Positions 38,217 to 48,346 of a DNA stretch of 64,000 nt are shown here, piece by piece. The stretch is from Theobroma cacao. Its lineage: Eukaryota > Streptophyta > Magnoliopsida > Malvales > Malvaceae. Below the pieces are notes generated by a model. It saw only the letters and a program-made list of their open reading frames with translations, ran no database searches and was not told the origin of the DNA. Location: positions 5,263,909-5,327,908 of the forward strand of contig NC_030857.1 of NCBI RefSeq assembly GCF_000208745.1, given 5' to 3'. The number at the start of each line of letters is the position of its first letter. Position 1 is the first letter of the stretch. Position numbers and translations under genes: made by a program.

Positions 38217-38339
38217 CTGAAGAAGAGCAATAGCATAGTTGATGTAGTTTCCAATAGCGCCTTTGGAATTGATTCGGATCTCATTCTCGTTAATGGGTGG
38301 TTCTGGCTTTGACTTCTCTACTTTCTGTTATCTATCCAT
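38217..38339 (-). pseudogene. ALBA family first exon with early stop
   Basis: The minus strand reads MDR, stop, QKVEKSKPEPPINENEIRI, NSKGAIGNYINYAIALLQ, then a GT donor. This matches the first exon of plant ALBA-domain DNA/RNA-binding proteins, including the exon end after LLQ. Codon 4, normally a tyrosine, is TAA (38328-38330). No following ALBA exon was found downstream; HD-hydrolase sequence comes instead. It is a captured or decayed fragment. An ATG at 38284 opens a different frame and has no family match. Confidence 0.75.
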
Positions 38340-38944
38340 TGGCTGTTTGTTGGAGGAGATAGAGGGGAAGGGGAGGGGAAGAAGACCCTGATTTAACACT
38401 AGCAGAAGAGCGAAACAGCAAAGGGAAAGAGAGAGGGTAAAGGCTTTAAAACAAAACAAAACCGTAGGCTGTTGACGAGCCCTTTTCTCCCGGCCTTACG
38501 CCTTGCCAATTTTTTTCTACTCGGATTCTTATTGCGGTTTGAGCTTCCTCTGGTAACAAAAGAATGGGGAAATATGAAAGGAGGGTTGAAGAGTGTATTT
38601 GGTAGGAACATTTGTGGGTTCATTTGGCGCGTATTCGAAGACAGAGTCACCCATTTAATAAATACTGAAATGAGAAAGTGAAAGAGCGAGTGAGAAAAAA
38701 CGAAGGAAGAATTTATAAGACCTATATTTGACCCTTCCATTTATAGCGGTTTTTTTTTTAAAAATTTTTTTTGCTGTAAAATCCATATCTGATTCTTCCT
38801 TGCCTTTTCTTTTCTCTCCTTTTCCCCAAATACCCAAAATCCCAAAAACTCTTATAAATTCTTCTTTTCTTTTTTCTCTTACTCACTCTCTCCTTGTCTC
38901 ATTATTGTTAGTAATATGCTTGTATCCTTGATCTTAAAGTCAAA
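38340..38944. other. CCR4 promoter and leader, possible right edge of the mosaic
   Basis: This holds the leader of the ALBA fragment on one strand and the promoter and pyrimidine-rich leader of CCR4 on the other. The undetected 5' end of the Helitron-like mosaic should lie here. No other gene was recognised. Confidence 0.45.
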
Positions 38945-41900
38945 ATGGGTTCTCAAGACTCGAAGGAATACGAAATGGCAGTGACTCTCCCTTCAAATAC
39001 GCCAGTGGAGGGATGCGAAATCAACCCAGACGTTCGTGTCAAACACAGAGCATTTCCTACTCTTCAACCTCTTCCTCCATATTCCGTCACTTTCAGCTGG
39101 TTCTATCTCTTTTCTCGTTTCTTTCCTATCTTTATATTAATTTCTTTGTGGTGTTTGGTTTCTTGGCTTTGAAAATAGAATACAAGCAGGGTTTTAGTTT
39201 TGGCTTTCTTTTTCAAATTGGTATCTCCGAATGAGTCACTTACTGAGAAGTTTTGTTAGATAAGGAAGAAACATAAGAGGAATCGAAATATAAGTTGCAT
39301 GAGTTTTTGTTGATCTTGATTTTTTTTCTTTTAATGGATCATTTATTATGAAAAGAAACTTCAATTTCCGGTGTGAGGGCCTTGTTCCCTAAAAGTAGTT
39401 GTAGGCATCTGGTCATGTATTACAAATTTGTCATCATACATATGTGACAAAAAGTTGGTTGAGTCTTCTAATCTTGTTTGACTTAGGTTATTTCTCAAAG
39501 GCTTAGGTTAGGTGGATTGATTTTTATGGTTTTCCAATCATTTGTTTACCAAACTGTTAAAAGTAATCAGATTCTCTCTTCTTCACATATGGGGCAAGAG
39601 CTTTATTAAAAAGAGTAAGAAAATTGTGTTTTCAAGTTTCCTGTTGTTTTGGAACAAAATTCCCTATTGACAATTTGACATGCATCCCCAAATGTCTAAA
39701 CAACCCAAAAAAAAAAAAAATTTCTATCATCAATGTTTTAAAATTCTTGTACGAGAAGAGGATGTGTTTTTGGATTGTAAGGAATATTGATTTGTTTCAC
39801 ATTCCACCATCATATGACATTGAAGTGGAGATGGTTTCTAAATTCTAGGTATCGTGAGGTGGTTTGCTCTGTGCACCCTTCTAAGTTGGCTACTGTTCAG
39901 TGTATGTCCTGTGTAAAGCTAGAGGTTCCAGTGGATCAGAGTTATCATTGCTCTTCACAGTGCTTCTTAGATGCATGGCAAATGCATGTGAAGCTTCATA
40001 GTCATGCAGTTAAAACGGAAAAGCAGACTGCAACTGGTGGTCAACAAGAATTAAGAATGCTTAGGAGTTGTGGCTCATGGCCAGACTTCAGTGCCGACCA
40101 ATTGTTTGGTGAAAATACACTGGTGGTAGAGCGAGAAGGGAAAGTATGGATCAAGGTGGGCTCTTCTAAAACTTATAAACCGTCTAAAGAAGATGTTGGC
40201 TTCACTCTTAGGCTGGAATGTGTGGCTGTGGACTATTCTGAGGGCACTCAGTTGGCTCCTATCAATATCATAGTGACTGATCCTGTGATTACTTTCCCTC
40301 CTCGTTGTCCTCGCTGTATGATTGAAGTTGGAAGTTATATGAAATCTCATAACATCCATTTCAAATCCCAGACTTCTGATGGTTTAACATTTAGTGTGCT
40401 ATCATATAATATCCTTGCTGACATGTACACTGGTATGGGTAAGTACAGTTACTGTCCAAGTTGGGCTGTTGTTTGGGAATACCGCAAGCAAAATTTGCTG
40501 CCAGAGATCATTGGATATGATGCTGATATTATTTGTCTTCAGGAGGTGAATTTCATTTTTACTATTTTGCATCTTTTGAAAGAATATGCTTTTTGAACAT
40601 GTATGCCTTACGTCATTTAACTTTTTAAGATTGTCTAATATGCCACTTGGTAGGTGCAAAGTGATCATTTTGAAGGTTACCTTCAACCTGAGCTGATGAA
40701 ATGTGGTTATTCTGTTATGTACAAGAGGAAAAGAACAGAGGTAAAGTTTTTGAAACTCTGAATTTTTTTTTCTGATAATGATGCTCTGTTAGGAAACATT
40801 TTTAAGCTCTCATGAAAAGGAACAGGGTTGAAGTAGGAATATCATATAAGCTTTTCTAATCATGGCTTTAACTGTACTTATGAACTAATACATGAATTTT
40901 ATTTTTTTATCAAGTGTTACTGGTGAGTGTTACGAACATGCATGCATTGATATCCCTAAAAGTGCTTTAAATATATTCAATGTGATGAATTATACAAACA
41001 ATGTTTCAGAATTCAAACTAATCTAGAAATAGCATGATTATACAATAGCACAATATAAGACATTTGATCCAAGTATACTAAGAAAATGATATTATTGGAT
41101 GTCTTGCAGTTATATACTTCTAGCCGCCATTATATAAGTGAGGGATGTGCAACTTTTTATCGCCATGACCTATTCAAAGAAATCATGAAATATGAGGTGA
41201 AGAATCTCTAAGTTGATTGAACAAACTTTCATGTTGTGTAGTTATGATTCTGAACTTGTGGATGTAGCTTGAGTTTGATCAGAGGGCACAGTTAGTGGTT
41301 GAAGATTTGAAACCTGAACTCAAACATGTGGGTCGTATTCGCCTAATGAAGGTATTATATCTTACATAAGAATCACTTTGCATTATGGTCTGATTGATTT
41401 TGTTTCTGCTGCAGTCATTTGTTATATCAGCTCCTCTTTTTCTTCTAAATCTTTATTCTTGTTTTTCAGGACAATGTTGCACTTATTGTCATATTGGAAG
41501 CAATAAGAGATGGCAGCATGAATGATGATTTTCAGTTTAGAATTTGTGTGGTACTGTATGTATTTGATGTATTCCAGCTTTAAATCTCTTAATCTGGACA
41601 AGCTCAAAAGTCATGATTTCAACCTCAGGCAAATACCCATACACATGCAAACACTGAACTGCCAGACGTAAAATTATACCAGGTTTTTAATATAATTTTT
41701 TTTCAAATATCTGCATTTCATTTGTTCTTCAAAAAAGCAGGATATATCTTTTTAATAATAACTCCCACCCTTTCTCCATCATCAAGGTTGCAAACCTTGT
41801 CCGTGGACTGGAGAAAATTGCCCAATCAAAAATTCCTCTATTGATTTGTGGAGATTTGAACTCTCCTCCTGAAAGGTTAGTCTGCTGCTGCAGTGACATA

Positions 41901-44900
41901 GTGGTTTTTTTTTTTCAAAGGATCACTAGTGGTTTTAAGTTCCCATTCATTTCTTTTCTCATTGAATTTAAACTAAAGTGAAAATGTTATCATATAAAGG
42001 AAATGTAAGATAAACTTGCTTATTACTAAAATTTGCTTCAAAATAGCTGAGTGAAGGAACTGCTGCTTTTTTCTTCTTCTGGTTGTTTCCTTTTTAATCT
42101 TGCTGCCGCCCTTTTATTTTGCATCTTTATGTACATGATTTTGTGAAAAATGATAAATAAGTTCTGTATGGGTCTTTCCCAAGCTTTATGGGAAAAGCGC
42201 TACTTTTTGTATTTTATAAAATTTTCATATTCTGAATTTGTTTATACATATAGATATAAATGCAAAGGTCAATGTCTAATTCATGATTAAATGCCACAGT
42301 GATCCTCATATGCTTCTCGTTAGAGGCAGAATCAATTCTGTTTCTGGGGAGAGAACTGATCCATTGGGTATATATCAGATTCTCAAGCTTGAACACTCAT
42401 TAGCTCTGGTAAGAATATTTTTTATATTCAGAGAAACCTATATTTGGCTCATATTTCTGACATAATCGCAGCCATATATGCTTAGATCTCACTTATTTGA
42501 GGTATCTAGTATTTTGTTTCCCACCCCCTTGCAAGCATGCTATAGGAAAATTTAGAATTTACCTCTCAGATGTTATTGGAAAGCAAATGATTATATACAT
42601 TTTCCGATGCTTTCTATATTCTTAATTTTTGAGCTCTTATAGTTGCCAAACAAGTTTAAGGCATGATTCATTTGTATGGCCTTCCACAAACCTTATGGGC
42701 TCCTTGTCTGACCAGTTTAGATCTGGTCCCTGGAATATAATTAATTTGTATGAGTACTGTTTTTATTTTCTAATTGATATAAATTGGTGATGTAGTATTG
42801 TGCTCTATCCATTTGTGATTGGAAGTAGAAGAGCCCCTTTCTTCTGTATTTACTTTTTGTTGGTGTCACTGCTGTTGTCCTCATGATGAATTATCATTTT
42901 CACTCTCATTGAACTTACATGCTCATGCAGGAAAAGTTGTTTTGCAGGTTAGTGCATATGCATCATTTTTCCATTTGAGGGGGATTGATGAAAAACAGTT
43001 CAATAGGATGAACCTTGAGAACCATGAGCCTTTATTTACCTACTTCACTTCGGGATTTGCTGGAACCTTAGACTATATTCTCTACACAGGTATACTGTGC
43101 CCTATAATTTGAGTTACCTTTGATCAATTGGTTGACCTTGCAAAGTTTTTTCCAATTCATAACTCACTTTCCTTTGACCGTTGGGTTCTTTACTATTAAA
43201 GTTTGCAATGCCAAAATCTGCTCTTATTATCTTTGCTTAATTGACAGGGTCATTTAACGTTGGTTAGATGATATTCTCTTAAAATTTTACAGTTGTGAAT
43301 GTTTATTCGTCAGCTTAAAATGCATTATTATGTGGCTCTTAAATAACATTTTCAGGAAAAACAAATCTACTAGTATTAGTTGTTATATAGTAAGATAACA
43401 TCAAGTGTAGTTACATGTTCAGCAGCACTTACCAAGTTATCCTGTGATTAAGATGCACCAATCACATTGAGCCTTGTGAATAGATGTTGTGATGTGCCAG
43501 TTATTATTTGGTTACTGGGGTAAAGGGAGAGTTTCTTTGCTAAAAATGCGTTACAAAGTTAAAGAAGTAGCAATTCTTAATTTGGTGCCCTGGGAAACTG
43601 GGTAGATGCACTCACCTGAGAAATGGGGAAAGGATGCTGTTGAGCAGGACTTTTTAAGTAGGTAGTTGTTATAAGCAACTCTTAATACATATGATTTAAT
43701 TGAAGAATAACTCAATCATGAAGGAGATTTCATGTAAAAATCTTTGACCTGGCATGGTCACTTATGTTTTTGGTTTTTCTTTTATTGAAAATTAATGCTC
43801 TTTCATTCATGTATGAAAGAACAAATGCTGAGGTAAGACCTTGGCCTTTGTTTTAGGCACTAGGCTTCCCCCAGCATACATTCATCAATGACTTTACAAT
43901 CTGAAGCACACGGACACACAGTCAGGAGCACTCCCACAGAACCCTTGTATAGGCATTTACAAAAACCAAAAACTCCTACCCAGACCCTCGGTATAACAAA
44001 AACAAACAACTGCAAGGCCTTCAGTACAAAGTACCCCTGCACTATATCTAGTGCAGATGACAAATAAAAAACATATAACTGACTCTACATTTTCCCTGCC
44101 ACGATTCTTTTTGTTTTAAAGTGAGATCATGTCCACCATAAGTCTGCTCTGCAGGACCCAAACACCAAGGATATTTGTAGATTGAATAACAGCACCAAGG
44201 ATATGTTTTTGGTTAGATGAGCAAAAACTTTTTAATCTCTTCAGATTCACTCATTCTATATGGTATTGATGGTTGCTTTTTTGTAAGCATTTAGTTTCTT
44301 TTTAGACAGGAAATTTTTAGTTTCATCATACATGCTTTTTTTTTTCACAATAAAAAAAACTCATTGTTATCTGGATTTGCTGGGCAAAAATTTGGTTTCG
44401 GCACATCCATGACCTTTTTAAATTTTTATAAATTCGAATCCTACAAAACAAATTGGGACTTCATGTTGGAAATTTTGCCACAGTTACCTCTTTCTTGGTC
44501 TCTGTTTCTTATATGTCAGTTGGGGATCATTATCCTATGCATTAATTAAGATTTTGTAAACAGGAATAGCCTTGTTGGATAACCTTAATACTTGTGAATT
44601 TTTATGTTCTGATACGTTTAAAATAGTCCAACCAGTTGTGTTATTACTGGGTCGCTGGAATACTTTTGGATACAGCACGAAAGAGAGGTATCCTAGTTGA
44701 TTGTAGATTATATAGTACTTAAGACGAGTTCTTTTCATCTTCCTGAGCAGAGTGATAAAGCCTTTTAAGGGTGAATTTTGCTAACAATCTCTTATGAATG
44801 TAACTTCATTAACATATACAAAGCAGCTAGGAGGATCTTAAATTGAATTGAGCAACAATTAGACACCTCCAAACAAATTGTTCCTTCAAATCTGAGCAGA

Positions 44901-45515
44901 ATTATATCATTTCCACGTGCCATCAAAAACCCTTGCACTTAACTTTTGTCATCCTAGAAAGTGACCTCTGTCCCCTTGAGAATGACCAGTCTGTTTTGTG
45001 AATTAGGAGAGACCCTTTGAGCATGATGGTTGGCTATTCGGTGATGTTGGAGACACATAATTAGAAAAATATGCCAACTTCTCCAGTCTCTTAATTGTGA
45101 CCTTGATCCCTCCATCCCCTCCTTTTCCTGTTGTGGGAAAAATATTCTCAAACTTTAAGTTTCTTAACCTTCTTTCTAAGTTCATATTCAATATATGTAG
45201 ATGGAGGATCTGGTTATATTCAGTTCTAGTTGTTTGTTTAAGCTTTGCAGCGCAATCACTGGCATTGTCATAATTTTTTTAGTTATTTGGCTATTGGTTT
45301 TATATTTAAGTACCTTTCTCTGACTAAATAGATGTTTTTCAACAGCGGACAGTTTGAGGGTTGAAGGTTTATTGGAGCTTCTCGATTTTGAAAGTATGGG
45401 TGTTGGTCTTCCATCACCCCTATGGTCATCAGACCACATTGCCCTGATGGCCAGTTTCAGACTCAAACCGCATTCTACCTCTGAATCATGGCCGGCTCTT
45501 CCTCAGGAGATCTGA
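38945..45515 (+). CDS. CCR4: CCR4-type poly(A) deadenylase (carbon catabolite repressor protein 4 homologue 1/2)
   Basis: There are eleven exons: 38945-39099, 39849-40545, 40654-40740, 41110-41196, 41268-41351, 41470-41550, 41629-41682, 41787-41875, 42300-42408, 42948-43089 and 45346-45515, giving 584 residues. The N-terminal part has a cysteine/histidine cluster (C58, C70, C73, C86, C90) resembling an MYND-type finger, as in Arabidopsis CCR4-1/-2. The rest is an exonuclease-endonuclease-phosphatase domain with the expected catalytic residues: N239 (SYNILAD), E284 (CLQE), H401 (ANTH), D438 and N440 (GDLN), D558 and H559 (SDH). It should shorten mRNA poly(A) tails as part of the CCR4-NOT complex in the cytoplasm. 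Exon 7 is only 54 bases but carries H401. An inverted partial copy lies upstream at 34985-36495. Confidence 0.93.
43090..45345 (+). other. Long last intron of CCR4
   Basis: This intron of 2.26 kb is far longer than the other CCR4 introns. A stretch at about 43850-44070 is richer in C and A than its surroundings and may be an insertion, but I recognise no family, ends or coding signal in it. Confidence 0.6.
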
Positions 45516-46472
45516 TAGCAACTAGAGACATGGTAGTAATTACATCTGTATGAAAAATATTAGAAGAAACATAATTATAGAATCAATCTCAAATCACAGT
45601 AGCAGGCAATGTTGTTTACAAGATACTTTCTGGTAGTTTTGCTACCTAATTTCGTAACCCTGTAACTAATGCTGATGATTACCTTTGAACTTCTTTTTCC
45701 TTTATCTCTGCCATGTGTGTGATTTGTCAGCATTCTATACCAGTCTCAATTCATCATTTCTTGTGTGAAGGTATTTGGAACTATTTTCTCACCTGGCCAA
45801 TCTCTGTTGTAGTTGTATTTATTACTAGAAAAATTATTAGGGGTTTCTTTACAACTGAAAACTCTCAAGTTGGGAACAGGAGAATTAAAAATTTTATTTA
45901 GCTTGATTATCCTGTACTTAAATTCATATCTACACCCACTACAGCCATTCATCCTACAAGTTATAGTAGGTGCACCTATTTCTGATCAATCTTCATAAAC
46001 CATTCAGGCTACTCGTCATCCGGTTATTAGGTTAATTTTGAATTTAACTCCTATTTCCGTTGCCTTTTCTGTCATCTGGATGATCAGAGACTGTTTTACG
46101 ATGTAAAAGGAAAACGTTGGGATAAACAAAGTGCTGATTATAGAGTGAAAGACAGGTAAAGGAAATTGAGGTTTCGGTCTGCGTTTTAGCTTTATTATTG
46201 AAACAGGCAAACCATCAGAGGCAAGAGGGTGCTTTTAAGGGATAGCTATGCATATACAGAAGAGAGCCAGTTAGATATCAATTGCAAATTGAATGGGTAG
46301 AATTCAGTGAGCCACCATTTTCTTACACACCATAGTGGCCGATTGCTTAAACAAAATTAGAAATTTAAAGCATTACCATATCTACATTATACAAGTCAGT
46401 ACATTCTGTAAGTCAGTTTCTTCTCTCACTCTCTCTCGGTCGAATTTTTTTCAAATAATGGAGATTAAGGAG

Positions 46473-46518
<46 letters not shown>

Positions 46519-46522
46519 NCTA

Positions 46523-46574
<52 letters not shown>

Positions 46575-46711
46575 ATATAAATATATCAGCTAAAACCTCT
46601 AGACAATACTATTTAGCTTTTCAAGATGCAGAAATACAAATTTAACGCACGTTGGTTGGAGATGATATGCTATCCTGAACTTAAAACTTGATGATCTTTG
46701 ATCCTTACTAG
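45516..46711. other. Spacer between convergent CCR4 and CFL1-like genes
   Basis: This holds the 3' untranslated regions of both genes and a long (TA)n tract. No other gene was recognised. Confidence 0.5.
46475..46566. repeat. (TA)n microsatellite with an undetermined base
   Basis: A TA tract with one N at 46519 next to CTAG. As with the tract near 220, the N probably marks an unresolved repeat length. Confidence 0.95.
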
Positions 46712-47512
46712 CTAGCACAAGAGACTAAGCCTTTGCTTGAATAGTTTTGGAGGGCCCTGGTCTGGTGGGTGCATGAATTTGCAGTTAGGGCATGCAGGTG
46801 CTGACTTGCATAGCATCACCAACATGTGGCACCGCATGCACACCGTGGCTACCATCTCTTGCTGTTTCTGATCATCCTCCTCGACTGCCAACCATGAAAG
46901 GCTCTGCGTCGTTAATCCTCCTGTTGAGTTGATCTTCTTATCAACTGAATCGCTCCTGGGGCTAACAGAGTTGTGCTTGTCGAATTGGTGATGATCTGTT
47001 GCATTAGTTTTTCTTACTGAATCGCATGGTAGGTTTAGCTCAAGGTCTAAGCTCATGTGACGGGGGCTTGGGGGCTCAGGGCTTCTCCTCGGATCCTTAC
47101 AAGTTCTCGTATGGGTCCTTGTATTGTAAAAGTGTATCTGCCCTGACTGAACACAGAGGAAACCAAAACAATACAAAATAAGGTTATACTAATGGTTATG
47201 TAACAGTATTTCTACTCCTGAAGCATATATACTTCATCAGAGATTCTGGTTAGATATCTTGGAATGTGAATATATAGAAAGTACCTGAATATCAAGACAT
47301 CTTTGCCACTCCAAAGGCAATGGAGTCTCGAGGTGGAGCTCCATATCAAACACTGATTTTGTGCTTGCTGCTTTTGATCGCTTCTCGAAAGTTTCTTCAT
47401 CACCTTGTGGCTCATCCAGCTTTCTCTTCTTTGATGAATTTTCTAACTGATCCGGGGTTGTCTTTCTCATGTCCGGGGAGAGAGGGGCTTGAATGGAAAC
47501 CATAGAATTCAC
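46712..47512 (-). CDS. WW-domain protein, CURLY FLAG LEAF 1-like
   Basis: There are two exons, 47285-47512 and 46712-47146, joined in phase 0, giving 220 residues. The first exon has a basic KKRKLDEP stretch and ends in LPLEWQRCLDIQ; the second begins SGQIHFYNTRTHTRTCKDPR. Together these form a WW-like domain at about residues 66-98 with the first tryptophan and the central aromatic pair, but with cysteine where the second tryptophan usually stands. Next come MSLDLELNLP, an EAR-like leucine motif, and a C-terminal cysteine cluster (CMRCHMLVMLC, then CPNC). This layout matches plant CFL1-like proteins, which affect cuticle formation and leaf shape through HD-ZIP IV factors. Nuclear location and role are inferred from the family. 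Confidence 0.85.
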
Positions 47513-47556
47513 TCCAAAAGCTTTCCGCTCTCTCTTAGTTTCTATTTCTATCTTTT

Positions 47557-47575
47557 GAGAGAGAGAGAGAGAGAG
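47557..47575. repeat. (GA)n tract in the CFL1-like leader
   Basis: This GA tract lies about 45 bases upstream of the CFL1-like start codon and between it and the TATA box, so it would be transcribed as (CU)n in the leader. Confidence 0.9.
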
Positions 47576-47601
47576 TCATCAGATGTGAAATGCATAGGTG
47601 G

Positions 47602-47608
47602 TTATATA
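47602..47608 (-). promoter_or_regulatory. TATA box of the CFL1-like gene
   Basis: On the minus strand TATATAA lies about 90 bases upstream of the start codon, a plausible distance for a leader of about 60 bases that includes the (CT)n tract. Confidence 0.5.
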
Positions 47609-48174
47609 GGCATGAATTTGGGGGGTGTAAGGGCTGGCAAGGCATATAACTGCAAGGAAGAATCTAATAGGGCAAGTTTTTGAACGTAGAAAAACCAAAG
47701 AGGGCCTACCTGTGCATGACGTGCATTCCAAGTTGGCTCTCCAATTACTAAACACAGCTCCAAGCTGCTGCTGCTATATATTCAAAGCTAAGATGTGAAG
47801 TTCTAACTTCTAACCAACCTCTCTCTTTGGTCAATTATATATGCTTGTACACCTGGCTCCCAAAACCCCTACAAATACACATAAAACTTAACTGCTTACG
47901 TGACATTACATAATCCTGCTGTGCATTTTCAAGCCATGACACTGAATCAGAGTCAGTACTAATCAACTCAACTGAGCCAAGCCAAAAAGCCAAAAGCCAC
48001 ACTTAGCCAAAAATATTTTTGGTACTTATGAAAGGCGGTGAGAGGGGGAAAGAGGGGGAGGTGTGGAAGGAAGGGGGTCATTAAATGTGGAGAGTCTGTA
48101 TACAGTTGAAGGGGGAAGGTCTTGAATGCCAATGTATCTTTAATAACATAATAACTCCCACTTCCACAATTGGG

Positions 48175-48346
48175 TCACTCAGAGAACTAAAACTTTTAAA
48201 GCTTTCAACACCCCCCCTCGGCTATTAAACAAATGCTTTATCTCATGACCTATATGAATTAATCACTCCAAGAACTAAAGCTTTTAAAGCTCTCAACACC
48301 CTCAGCTCTATATATGAAAAAGCACAACTAATATCTCATGAGCTCC
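48175..48346. repeat. Tandem duplication of about 88 bases
   Basis: Two diverged units start at 48175 and 48263. Each opens TCACTC..AGAACTAAA, continues CTTTTAAAGCT.TCAACACCC and ends in TCTCATGA. They lie roughly 0.7 kb upstream of the CFL1-like gene. Confidence 0.7.

Larger units (their letters stand above)
34924..38339 (-). mobile_element. Helitron-like mosaic of captured gene fragments
   Basis: Four unrelated broken gene pieces lie on the same strand with their introns kept: ALBA exon 1 (38217-38339), three 3' exons of an HD-domain hydrolase (36791-37524), a PIF1-type helicase piece (about 36500-36770) and CCR4 exons 4-8 (about 34985-36495). The left edge shows a Helitron-type 3' end on the minus strand. 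Helitrons carry a RepHel protein with a PIF1-like helicase and are known to capture genomic pieces, introns included, mostly in one orientation. I could not find the 5' TC end, which must lie beyond 38339, so the right limit is a minimum. An alternative is chance accumulation of duplications next to a Helitron remnant. Confidence 0.55.
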
